A stretch of 64,000 nucleotides of DNA, from positions 1-64,000 of the forward strand of contig JAAYKH010000061.1 of the NCBI GenBank assembly GCA_012522475.1. The letters are read 5' to 3'. Under the pieces are notes generated by a model. It was not told the origin of the DNA, did no database searches, and worked only from the letters and a program-made list of their open reading frames with translations. Shown piece after piece: positions 48,434 through 57,340 of the stretch; the first letter of the stretch is position 1, and every line of letters starts with the position of its first letter. The position numbers and the translations under genes are program-made. The DNA comes from Chloroflexota bacterium (GTDB taxonomy: Bacteria > Chloroflexota > Anaerolineae > Anaerolineales > Anaerolineaceae).

Positions 48434-49630
48434 CTAATTTTGAGTTCTCTTGCTTACTTTGCTTGATGTAAATATAACGAGAAGCAGTACGCCTAAGCCT
48501 AAACAGGCAAAAGTCAGCATTGCTGTAATAATGTGAACGCTTCCAAAACGTTCGAAGACCTGTCCCATTACCGTAGGAACAAACATTGTTCCAAGGCTGC
48601 TGCCTAAAAAAAACAAACCCGTAATGCGGCCGGTGATTTTTAGGCGGGATTCTCCAAGCACCAGCAAAGTTGGGAAGCCAGATGACAAAGCTAGTCCCAG
48701 CCCGGCTGATCCAATCCATATTGCTAGGATATTCAACGGGAAAACCAGTAGAAGCATTAAAAAGATAATTGCAAGCAAAATATTTCCTAACAACATATAG
48801 GCGGCTTTAACTTTTCTTGCCAGTGGAACAGCCAGCAAACGTCCTATTGTCAAGGCGCCCCAGAAAATTGAATTTATAAAAGAAGCACCAGCTTCAGTAG
48901 TAACCTTTGCCTCAGAAACATATGTGAAGACCCATCCACCAAAACCATTTTCAATCCCGATAATAAGAAAAAACAACATCATTATAGCAATGATCAAGCC
49001 TGTATTGTGGTTTTTAATACCGTCTTCCGCTGTTTCAGGTTTGGGGCTTTTGGGGCTTGGAAACCTCCAAAGCCCTAACAACCCAGGGATGGCTAAAACA
49101 GCCAAGGACCAGAAAGGCCAGATGAGTTGCCCGCCTGACCACCGCAGCACGTAATGCAAAAGAAGCGGTGAGAGAAAAGCCCCAGCACCAAAACAAAAAT
49201 GTAATGCGTTCATAAATGGCCCAACGCGTTTCTGGTATACCCATAACAAGCTGGTGTTGGCACCCACATCAATGATCCCCTGTCCCAGGCCTAAAACGAA
49301 AAGGATGGTCAACAAAAAAGGCATTTTCGTGCTGAGGGGCACTAGCACAAGCGCAATCATGGTCAATAAAACCGCGAGGAGCATCAACCTATGCCCCCGA
49401 AATCGATCCAAAAGTTGCCCACCGCCAGTGGATCCAATCAGATAACCGAGGCTGATCGCTGTAAACACGAAGCTGATTTGAGAAATTGAAACATTGACCA
49501 TGGTAGCCAAATAGGGCAGCATGGGTCCAAGTGCGCCCGAAGATAGCCCCAGGGCAATAAAAGCTGCACTATAGGTAACAAAATATGCATGATTGAAAGT
49601 TTTCATCCTATGTGATTTAGCTGATTCCAT
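48434..49630 (-). CDS. MFS transporter
   Basis: About 12 hydrophobic segments; LGYLIGSTGGGQLLDRFRGHRLMLLAVLL. Confidence 0.88.
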   Translation of the reverse strand: MESAKSHRMKTFNHAYFVTYSAAFIALGLSSGALGPMLPYLATMVNVSISQISFVFTAISLGYLIGSTGGGQLLDRFRGHRLMLLAVLLTMIALVLVPLSTKMPFLLTILFVLGLGQGIIDVGANTSLLWVYQKRVGPFMNALHFCFGAGAFLSPLLLHYVLRWSGGQLIWPFWSLAVLAIPGLLGLWRFPSPKSPKPETAEDGIKNHNTGLIIAIMMLFFLIIGIENGFGGWVFTYVSEAKVTTEAGASFINSIFWGALTIGRLLAVPLARKVKAAYMLLGNILLAIIFLMLLLVFPLNILAIWIGSAGLGLALSSGFPTLLVLGESRLKITGRITGLFFLGSSLGTMFVPTVMGQVFERFGSVHIITAMLTFACLGLGVLLLVIFTSSKVSKRTQN

Positions 49631-49709
49631 TGGAGCTCCTGCTGCCTTGTATAAAGTTTGATTGTATGTTTTATGGCGCTTAGACTTGATGTGCTCAATC
49701 TTTTTAGTG

Positions 49710-50498
49710 TCAGGGCGTCAACGCAGTAATAACCAGGTTCGGTGATTGGTTAACATCATATGCTGATCCTTGCAGGTCACCATAAAGGTTGACGGCTTCA
49801 AAGCCTGATTGTTTTAACCAGTTTACCAATTGTAAATGAGAAAAGGGCCACAACCGCGTACTGATAACGTTCTGCTTAAAACCCTTTTCGTTTTCATTAT
49901 GCAAGATGAGGATATTAAATAAAATCTGTCCATCAGGGAGAAAGTCATAAAACCGCACAAATATCCAGGAGTTGTTCCCTTCCTGGTGTGTCTCCGGGTT
50001 CATCCATCGGCCTTGGTTTTTTACCACCCTGTCAAAATTCCGATTCTGTAAAATGATTTTTCCACCCGGCTTGAGCACGGCTTTAAAATCAGCCAGGGTG
50101 TTAAGCATCGCCTCCTCATCCAAAACATGCGGCAGAGAATTCCCCAAACACAACAGGCTTTCAAATTTGTTTTTGCCATAAGAGCGTGTGAGTTCACCAA
50201 AACCTGCCTGCCTAAAAGGGATCTCGAGGTCAGCATTTAGTGTATTTTTTCGGGCAATTGCAACCATTTTCTTGCTAATATCTGCGCCTGAACACTTAAA
50301 CCCATATTTTTGAAGTGCAATCGCATGGTGCCCCGTACCGCAAGAAACATCCAGGACACTTGGAGGGCATTTATCATCTTTCCTTAACTGTTCTATTTCG
50401 CTGATTAAAAACGGCAATTCCAGGACTAACCGTCCTTCCCAATTGACAAACCGATCATAATTTTCACTGAATTGATCGTAAATCAAGTCATCAATCAT
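49710..50498 (-). CDS. Class I SAM-dependent methyltransferase
   Basis: SVLDVSCGTGHHAIALQKYGFKCSGADISKKMVAIAR, ...LKPGGKIILQNRN. Confidence 0.9.
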   Translation of the reverse strand: MIDDLIYDQFSENYDRFVNWEGRLVLELPFLISEIEQLRKDDKCPPSVLDVSCGTGHHAIALQKYGFKCSGADISKKMVAIARKNTLNADLEIPFRQAGFGELTRSYGKNKFESLLCLGNSLPHVLDEEAMLNTLADFKAVLKPGGKIILQNRNFDRVVKNQGRWMNPETHQEGNNSWIFVRFYDFLPDGQILFNILILHNENEKGFKQNVISTRLWPFSHLQLVNWLKQSGFEAVNLYGDLQGSAYDVNQSPNLVITALTP

Positions 50499-50552
50499 GC
50501 AAAGCTCCAGATTAAATTCAACAAAACCATAGTTTGAAGATGCCGCGAACAA

Positions 50553-51701
50553 TTATGGGCATAGCTGCCGACCACCACCGCCAATATCAATTAAAATAGT
50601 GTCTTGCGCAAAATTGTTTATAAAGGCCTTAACATCCGCAATGGGTATATCCCAGATAAAGGTTGTGTTATTGAGAGAAGGGTCAAAAACCCGTCCAGGT
50701 ACCATCATTCCATTCGGAAAGCGAAAGAAAACTAAGTTTTCAGACGATAGCTTTGGAAACAGTCCAATCAATTGAGTGATTTGCGCTGGCGATAAATCAG
50801 TCTGGATCCTTCCCTGAAAGGCTTTGATTAGATCCGGAATGGCTGTAAGCGCTTTCGGTTGCAGGGCTTTATCTTTTATTGAACACAAAACCAGTGTTTG
50901 ATTATCTGTTCGCATGATTTCAGTATCGTTTAATCGTATTCGAGCAAACCGAAGCGCTTCATCGCCGGTCATATGATGCTGGCCTTCCTCAAACACCCAT
51001 GCCATATGATCTGGATTTTCAGTATCTGCCCGGCCATCCCAGGTACGGTTAAGGTAAATATCAATGCCCCCCAGGGCGTCGACAATATCGGCAAATACCG
51101 CCATATTAATGATGGCATAATGATCAACAGCCAGATTGTAGTTATTAGCGATGGTCTGTGCCAACATCCCCGGGCCACCGCCTTCTCCTTCATACCGATT
51201 CATTGACGGCGTGCCGTAGGAATAGGCTGTGTTTATTTTGCCATGTGTGAGATTTGGATAGTCTTCTTTAATCCCCGGCAGTGTGACCCACAAGTCACGC
51301 GGCAGCGTCAGCACAGTCACTTTAGGGGTTTCAAAATCAACCCGCACAATCCGGATAGCGTCGGCTAAACCAAAACGGTATTGTGGGTCATTGCTGGCGA
51401 TACCCGCTACCAGGATAAACATGGGTTCGAGTTCATCGTCGAGCAATTCAGGCGTTGTTGTTGGCACTTCAGTTGCTGTAGTTTTACTAATTTCCGATGG
51501 CTCGTTCCCGGCGGTCGCGATAATCATTTCTTGATCTATAACTTCGGGGATGACCGTAGCTGTCTCAGGCGCGGCTGTGGAGAAAACCAACGTTTCGCCT
51601 AAAGGTTGATGCCACCAGCCTGCCCAAGCACTACAGGCGCTGATGGCACAAGCCAAGGGGATAACACAAATTAATCCAAGCAGCTTTTTTAACAATTTCA
51701 T
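50553..51701 (-). CDS. LytR-CpsA-Psr (LCP) family protein
   Basis: DAIRIVRVDFETPKVTVLTLPRDLWVTLPG..., HYAIINMAVFADIVDALGGIDIYL, MTGDEALRFARIRLND. Confidence 0.9.
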   Translation of the reverse strand: MKLLKKLLGLICVIPLACAISACSAWAGWWHQPLGETLVFSTAAPETATVIPEVIDQEMIIATAGNEPSEISKTTATEVPTTTPELLDDELEPMFILVAGIASNDPQYRFGLADAIRIVRVDFETPKVTVLTLPRDLWVTLPGIKEDYPNLTHGKINTAYSYGTPSMNRYEGEGGGPGMLAQTIANNYNLAVDHYAIINMAVFADIVDALGGIDIYLNRTWDGRADTENPDHMAWVFEEGQHHMTGDEALRFARIRLNDTEIMRTDNQTLVLCSIKDKALQPKALTAIPDLIKAFQGRIQTDLSPAQITQLIGLFPKLSSENLVFFRFPNGMMVPGRVFDPSLNNTTFIWDIPIADVKAFINNFAQDTILIDIGGGGRQLCP

Positions 51702-51936
51702 AGCGCTGTATGTGTTTCTATACAAACTTGATCATACCAACAGGCTTTTACTATCATCGATGTCAATCACCTATTGTATTTCGTCGAGGTCATTAAGCCT
51801 ACCGATTGCATCAACTCTGAATACATTAGACGTCCAATTTTTGCGAAAGCGGTAGCAAAAAGGAATCGTATAATTATTGCCAATTAATTTTTGGTTTTAT
51901 TGCAATGAAAAGCAAAAATATTTAAGGAAAAAGCAC

Positions 51937-51965
51937 TTGACAGGTAGCTTTTATTATGTTATTAT
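51937..51965 (+). promoter_or_regulatory. Consensus sigma70-type promoter of the SorC/PTS-like operon
   Basis: TTGACA (51937-51942), 17-bp spacer, TATTAT (51960-51965). Confidence 0.75.
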
Positions 51966-51977
51966 TTTGTTAACTTT

Positions 51978-52001
51978 TGATCATATATGATCATATGATC
52001 A
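51978..52001. promoter_or_regulatory. Overlapping palindromic operator
   Basis: TGATCATATATGATCATATGATCA: a 16-bp palindrome (51978-51993) overlapping a 14-bp palindrome (51988-52001), just downstream of the promoter and abutting the RBS. Confidence 0.7.
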
Positions 52002-52013
52002 AGGAGCGTATGT

Positions 52014-52952
52014 ATGGACAACACTGCAAAACTAATTTATAGGATTGCAAAAAGCTATTATGAAGATGGCTTAACACAGCATGAAATAGGCCGAAAATTT
52101 GGTTTATCACGAATTAAAGTCAGCAGACTGCTAAAAGAAGCAGTCAAAAGCGGGGCTGTTAAGATTATGATTTTTGAACCAAAAAGCGCTGAAATCGTTA
52201 AGCTTGAGGAAGAAATTGAACAAAAATATTCAATTGATGAAGTCGTTATTGTTGAATCATCTGATTTTTCATATGAGAACACATTAACTAATATTGGACG
52301 AGCTGCCGCGAATTACTTAGATAGAATACTCAGGGGTGATGAAACAATAGCCCTTGCATGGGGAAACACTATTCATTCTTTAGTTGAAGCGTTACCTAGA
52401 AAAAATTTCTACAACTTGAAAATCGTCCAATTAATGGGCGGCTTAGGTGCATCGGGCCATGAAGCCTATGGAACCAACTTAATCATCAGAGCTGCACATG
52501 AACTTGGGGGAAAAGAATATATTTTGGCCTCACCGGGGGGCTTGCCTACAAAAGAATTACGGGATGTTTTATTGAACGATCCCCAAGTTTCTGAGACTTT
52601 AAAAATGGCGATGGCTGCTGATATTGCCATTGTTGGTTTAGGAAGCCCAAAAATGACATTACCTGCAATCAGTGCGGGCATTATTTCTAAAAACGACCTC
52701 GATAGTGTTATAAAAAACGGCGCTGTGGGTGATGTTTGTTTACATTTTATAGATGCAGAAGGTGAAGTTGTCAATTCTGACCTTGAAGATCGAATAGTAG
52801 CCATATCATTAGATTCCCTGAAGAACATACCAAAAACAATTGGTTTAGCTGGAGGCGTACAAAAGTTCGAGATTGTTAAAGCGGCACTGACTGGAAATAT
52901 CGTAGATGTTTTGATAACTGACTCCGAGTTAGGAGAAAAACTAGTCGAATGA
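52014..52952 (+). CDS. SorC/DeoR-type sugar-binding transcriptional regulator
   Basis: YEDGLTQHEIGRKFGLSRIKVSRLLKEA HTH, then ALAWGNTIHSLVEALP..., LMGGLG. Confidence 0.92.
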   Translation: MDNTAKLIYRIAKSYYEDGLTQHEIGRKFGLSRIKVSRLLKEAVKSGAVKIMIFEPKSAEIVKLEEEIEQKYSIDEVVIVESSDFSYENTLTNIGRAAANYLDRILRGDETIALAWGNTIHSLVEALPRKNFYNLKIVQLMGGLGASGHEAYGTNLIIRAAHELGGKEYILASPGGLPTKELRDVLLNDPQVSETLKMAMAADIAIVGLGSPKMTLPAISAGIISKNDLDSVIKNGAVGDVCLHFIDAEGEVVNSDLEDRIVAISLDSLKNIPKTIGLAGGVQKFEIVKAALTGNIVDVLITDSELGEKLVE

Positions 52953-53338
52953 AATTTTTATCAAATGGGATAACTACTAGCACAGCATTAGTTCTACTGT
53001 TGTTTGTAATGTGGATTATACAACTCGTGTTAACTTATTTTCAAATGAAAAGGTTCTACAAGAGAGTTAACACCTTGCGAAAGAGTGGAATTACATCAAT
53101 TGGCATGGCTGGTTCATTTTTAAAAGGGCGAATATATACAGTTATTGTCATTGGTGAAGATGACGTTATTGTTAATGCCGAGAAATTATCAGGGATGACT
53201 GTCTTTTCTACGCTTAAGCCTGTGACAGAGCTTGTCGGACAAAACATCAATGATATTTTAGATGAAACGAAAGCGTTTTCAATTACCAAAAAGGAAAGAG
53301 AGTCATTTATTGTTGCAATTCAGGGCATGAAAAAATGA
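52949..53338 (+). CDS. GutM/SrlM family glucitol operon activator-like protein
   Basis: N-terminal TM, then FYKRVNTLRKSGITSIGMAGSFLKGRIYTVIVIGEDDVIVNAEKLSGMTVFS; position in a glucitol-PTS-like operon. Confidence 0.8.
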   Translation: MKFLSNGITTSTALVLLLFVMWIIQLVLTYFQMKRFYKRVNTLRKSGITSIGMAGSFLKGRIYTVIVIGEDDVIVNAEKLSGMTVFSTLKPVTELVGQNINDILDETKAFSITKKERESFIVAIQGMKK

Positions 53339-53486
53339 TTTGCTGAAAGCAACAAATATGTGTAGCTTTAATTCGGTTGCAGGCATGATTTATTGGATTT
53401 TGTTAGGAGGTGCAAATAATAACTATACATGATTTTTAACTTTATCTTGTTGTGAACAAAAATAAAATTATTTCGGAGGATTAAGA

Positions 53487-54032
53487 ATGGAGATATTAGC
53501 AAAATTTGCTGAAGGGTTCATTGCCCTATTTGAAGTAGGGGCGGAGACATTTGTGGGTATTTTGGTGGGCGTTGTTCCAATTATGTTAGTGCTGATGACG
53601 GCATTTAATATAATTATCAGGCTTATTGGGCCCGAAAAAATTGATAATCTAAGCAAGAAAGCAGGAGGATCTGGGATCATAAATTACCCATTAAGATATA
53701 TGATACTCCCTACATTGTCAGTTTTCTTCTTAGGGAACCCGATGGCGTTAGGTACTGGTAAATTTTTGCCCGAAAAATATAAGCCAGCATTTAATGACAC
53801 AATTGCCACAATGGTACACCCACCTCTTGGGTTATTTCCACATGTGAATCCTGGTGAATTCTTCGTTTGGGGAGGCATCGCAGCAGGTGTAACTGCTCTG
53901 GGCTTGCCTCTCGGTGGATTAGCAATTCGATATCTGCTCGTTGGTATGTTGATTGCATTGATTAGAGGAATTGTGTCAGAGTGGATTAGTGGGATTATGT
54001 TCGCTCGGAGAGAGAAAGTTGAAAACTTATAA
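53487..54032 (+). CDS. Glucitol/sorbitol-PTS EIIC-like protein (SrlA-like)
   Basis: MEILAKFAEGFIALFEVGAETFVGILVGVVPIMLVLMTAFNIIIRLIG...FFLGNPMALGTGKFLPEKYKPAF. Confidence 0.9.
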   Translation: MEILAKFAEGFIALFEVGAETFVGILVGVVPIMLVLMTAFNIIIRLIGPEKIDNLSKKAGGSGIINYPLRYMILPTLSVFFLGNPMALGTGKFLPEKYKPAFNDTIATMVHPPLGLFPHVNPGEFFVWGGIAAGVTALGLPLGGLAIRYLLVGMLIALIRGIVSEWISGIMFARREKVENL

Positions 54033-54062
54033 TTGTTTATTAAGTTTTAGTTGGAGGATAAA

Positions 54063-54599
54063 GTGCAAGGTTTAATTAAATTTTTAGAGAAAATTGGTCG
54101 AGCTGTGGGTGGCGTCGTTGGCATATTTTATCAAGCTGGACGCGATTCAATTGATATGGTTATAAAAAATGTACTACCATTTCTCGCTTTCATATCATTG
54201 TTAATCGGCCTCATTTTAGCATCGGGCGTTGGATCAATCATTGCAAATGCTTTGGCTCCTTTGGCGTCAAGTCCCATTGGTTTAGTGGTCATGGCTTTAA
54301 TTATCAGTTTGCCGTTTCTATCACCTTTGTTGGGCCCTGGAGCAGTCATCGCTTCAATAATTGGTACATTACTGGGGACATTAATTGGCGAAGGCGCTAT
54401 TCCGCCACAAATGGCTCTCCCGGCCTTATTTGCGATCAACCCCCAAGTCGGTGCAGATTTTATTCCGGTTGGGTTATCACTTATGGACGCAGAACCTGAA
54501 ACTGTCGAAGTTGGGGTACCAGCAGTACTGCTTTCAAGAACGATTACTGGTCCCCTTGCAGTGATTTTAGCTTGGTTACTTAGTTTTGGTTTGTTCTAA
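54063..54599 (+). CDS. Stand-alone C-terminal membrane domain of SrlE-like EIIBC
   Basis: [60 protein letters not shown]...[25 protein letters not shown] start with GGAGGA upstream. Confidence 0.9.
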   Translation: MQGLIKFLEKIGRAVGGVVGIFYQAGRDSIDMVIKNVLPFLAFISLLIGLILASGVGSIIANALAPLASSPIGLVVMALIISLPFLSPLLGPGAVIASIIGTLLGTLIGEGAIPPQMALPALFAINPQVGADFIPVGLSLMDAEPETVEVGVPAVLLSRTITGPLAVILAWLLSFGLF

Positions 54600-54617
54600 G
54601 TTCTTGAAATAAACAAA

Positions 54618-54646
54618 TTTGGGAGGGATAAAACTGCCCTCCCAAA
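54618..54646. terminator. Intercistronic hairpin inside the PTS-like operon
   Basis: TTTGGGAGGG-N9-CCCTCCCAAA, perfect 10-bp stem. Confidence 0.7.
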
Positions 54647-54671
54647 ATTAAATATGTTTTGGAGCCTTTTT

Positions 54672-55052
54672 ATGGATAAAAAGAAATACAATAAAGTGAA
54701 GATTTCAGCTGGACCTAAAGGTTGGGGTGGGCCATTAATAATTGAACCAACGGATGAAAAAAACTTAATTTATTCCGTTACCGGTGGCGGTATCCATCCA
54801 ATTGCAGCAAGAATAGCTGAATTATCAGGCGGAACGCCATTCGATGGATTTAAATCTAATGCCCCTTTTGAAAAAATTGCAGTTTGCATTATTGATTGTG
54901 GTGGAACAGCCAGAATTGGTGTTTATCCAATGAAAAAAGTTCCCACCGTAGATATTTATGCAACCACACCATCTGGACCTCTTTTTCGCTTCATAACAGA
55001 GGATTTATTTGTTTCAGGTGTTAGGGTTGAAGATATTGAAATTGTTGATTAG
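54672..55052 (+). CDS. Stand-alone EIIB domain of SrlE-like EIIBC
   Basis: KISAGPKGWGGPLIIEPTDEKNLIYSVTGGGIHPIAARIAELSGGTPFDGFKS...VCIIDCGGTARIGVYPMKKVPTVDIYATTPSGPLFRFITEDLFVSGV; Cys of IDCGGT retained. Confidence 0.9.
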   Translation: MDKKKYNKVKISAGPKGWGGPLIIEPTDEKNLIYSVTGGGIHPIAARIAELSGGTPFDGFKSNAPFEKIAVCIIDCGGTARIGVYPMKKVPTVDIYATTPSGPLFRFITEDLFVSGVRVEDIEIVD

Positions 55053-55075
55053 TTAATTAATGTTTCTTAGTATGT

Positions 55076-55453
55076 GTGAAGTTGAAAATGAAAGATATCT
55101 TTTCTGTGTCGGTTGAATTTGTTGGTCCATTTGTTGATGAATTTATAAACGAAGGAATTCTGGTGTTTTTTGGACAGGATGCACCAAAGGAGTTGAAGGA
55201 ATTCTCTATTATTTGGAATTTTTCTGGATATGAGAGGCCCATTGAAGCGGGTGATTTACTTCACATAAATGATCAAACCTTTAAAATTTTAGGTGTGGGT
55301 GAGATTGCAAACAAGAATCTTAACGATTTGGGCCACCTAATTATTAAGTTCAATGGAGAAACTGAAACGCGTTTACCTGGCGATGTAAACGTTGAACACA
55401 AACCAATTCCTTCTATTGCAAAAGGAACATCGATCCGGGTCAAAGGAAAATAA
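55076..55453 (+). CDS. Glucitol/sorbitol-PTS EIIA-like (SrlB-like) protein lacking the expected phosphoacceptor His
   Basis: INEGILVFFGQDAPKELKEFSIIWNFSGYERPIEAGDLLHINDQTFKILGVGEIANKNLNDLGHLIIKFNGETETRLPG; SrlB-like throughout. Confidence 0.82.
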   Translation: MKLKMKDIFSVSVEFVGPFVDEFINEGILVFFGQDAPKELKEFSIIWNFSGYERPIEAGDLLHINDQTFKILGVGEIANKNLNDLGHLIIKFNGETETRLPGDVNVEHKPIPSIAKGTSIRVKGK

Positions 55454-55460
55454 TAAAATT

Positions 55461-56783
55461 ATGTTTTATCAAAACAAGTTAAATGAGGCTTTAGAAAAAA
55501 ATGGGCATCCAATCAGAGTAGGACTTATTGGCGCTGGTCAAATGGGAAGTGGTTTGGTAAGTCAGATTGAACAAATAGAAGGGTTAGAAATATCTGCGAT
55601 TGCTGATATTGCAACTGACAAAGCTGTTTCAGCATTTCTAAATGCCGGCGTAGATGAAAAAACAATAATTACTAATGAAAAAAAGATAAATCTCATTCAA
55701 GATCAAATTGAATCCAAAAAGCGTATCGTTACCCAACACGCTCAATTAATTCCTGAAATTCCGAATATCGATGTAATCGTTGAGGCAACTGGGGTGCCAG
55801 AAATTGGGGCGGAAATTTGCCATAAAGCCTTGCTTGAGGGGAAGCATGTGGTGAACATGAACGTTGAATCGGATGTTGTTGTTGGTTATTATCTTAATCG
55901 CATAGCGAAAGCTTCAGGATTAATTTACACATTAATCTCTGGTGATGAACCAGGTTCTATTAAAGAGTTATTTGATTTTGGAAGTATTTTGGGATTTGAT
56001 ATTGTTTGTGTTGGTAAGGGAAAGAACAACATTTTGGATGTTACCGCCACTCCTGATTCTGTAAAACAGCTTGCAAAGACTAAAAAAATGAATCCGAAAA
56101 TGTTGGCATCTTTTGTTGACGGTACAAAAACGATGGCTGAATTAACGTCAATTGCCAATGGCATCGGTTACCCGCCCGACAAAAGGGGCGCACATGGTCC
56201 TGAAGTGCTCGTTAAAGACCTTTCTAAAACATTTATTCCTAAAGAATTTGGTGGAATTCTAAACAATAAATATGTTGTTGACTTTGCTGTTGGCAACGAT
56301 GTCGCCCCAGGAGTCTTCATAATTGTTACATCAGATCATCCTGTAATTTTGGACGATATGAGATATTTAAATAATAAACATGGGTTTGGTAACTTTTGGA
56401 GTATTTATCGCCCATATCATTTATGCAATCTAGAGGCACCAATATCGATCCTTCGAGCAGTTTTCAATCATGAAGCAACATTGGCAACCTATAAGAAGCC
56501 TGTCGCAGAATTAATTTCGATTGCTAAACGTGATCTAAATGAAGGTGAATTAATTGATCAAATTGGTGGCTACACCGTTTACGGAACCATCGAGAATGCT
56601 GAAACCGCCCATGAAGAAGGATTTGTTCCATTGGGCTTAATTGAAGGTGCAAGAGTAAAAAAGAAGATCATTAAGGGTAATCCTATTCATTTTTCTGATA
56701 TTAGCATAAATACTCAACAATCCATCTTTCACTTACGAATGCTGCAAGACAAAATGTTAGGATTAAAATGCCCTGTGCAATGA
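55461..56783 (+). CDS. Homoserine dehydrogenase-like NAD(P)-binding oxidoreductase with C-terminal SAF domain (COG4091-like)
   Basis: IRVGLIGAGQMGSGLVSQIEQIEGLEISAIADI, VIVEATGVPEIGAEICHKALLEGKHVVNMNVESDV, C-terminal AKRDLNEGELIDQIGGYTVYG. Confidence 0.85.
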   Translation: MFYQNKLNEALEKNGHPIRVGLIGAGQMGSGLVSQIEQIEGLEISAIADIATDKAVSAFLNAGVDEKTIITNEKKINLIQDQIESKKRIVTQHAQLIPEIPNIDVIVEATGVPEIGAEICHKALLEGKHVVNMNVESDVVVGYYLNRIAKASGLIYTLISGDEPGSIKELFDFGSILGFDIVCVGKGKNNILDVTATPDSVKQLAKTKKMNPKMLASFVDGTKTMAELTSIANGIGYPPDKRGAHGPEVLVKDLSKTFIPKEFGGILNNKYVVDFAVGNDVAPGVFIIVTSDHPVILDDMRYLNNKHGFGNFWSIYRPYHLCNLEAPISILRAVFNHEATLATYKKPVAELISIAKRDLNEGELIDQIGGYTVYGTIENAETAHEEGFVPLGLIEGARVKKKIIKGNPIHFSDISINTQQSIFHLRMLQDKMLGLKCPVQ

Positions 56784-56884
56784 CAGTGGCACGAATACAC
56801 GCTTTCAGTTCAATTAGAACCATCGATTTTCAGAATTGATGCTTACTGAAACAGCGACCGGCTGAATTGCAGTATTAGCAATCT

Positions 56885-56954
56885 AAAAAAGACAAAATCA
56901 AAAACAATCTCGCCTCAGTATCTAGCGATATTTCAATTGATTATTGTCTTTTTT
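56885..56954. terminator. Probable bidirectional terminator
   Basis: AAAAAAGACAA ... TTGTCTTTTTT, perfect 11-bp outer arms with inner ATCAA/TTGAT pairing. Confidence 0.5.
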
Positions 56955-57210
56955 GGTTAATAAATTTTGAAATGACTGCATCTATGACAAAATAGTTAAT
57001 AAATTTGCCAATTGTCAGCAGCGTGAATTTTCCATACATTAGTAAAAGAATGACTCGCAGCATCATGCCAACAGTCAGCAGGCCAATAAAAGGACATGAC
57101 CATGCTCTATGCGAGGTGAGATGATATTTAATCCAAGCATCTTCCCATAACGCCAGACGGATTGTCTCATTTGTGGTTTCATTCAACGTCGATAGGCGAT
57201 CGTGCTGCAT
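56941..57210 (-). CDS. Possible small membrane protein
   Basis: 89-aa ORF with hydrophobic PFIGLLTVGMMLRVILLLMYGKFTLLTIGKFINYFVI; followed by a terminator-like repeat; no family recognised. Confidence 0.3.
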   Translation of the reverse strand: MQHDRLSTLNETTNETIRLALWEDAWIKYHLTSHRAWSCPFIGLLTVGMMLRVILLLMYGKFTLLTIGKFINYFVIDAVISKFINQKRQ

Positions 57211-57340
57211 GCTCGCATGTGGCTCTCATAGGAATATTGTCATTCACACATTGCTTATTGGGAAGTTTTCTACAAGTCGTTTATAATTCAAATATCCTTT
57301 TTGATTTATGTGTCAAGAATGGCGAAAGTTGGGTGACCCT

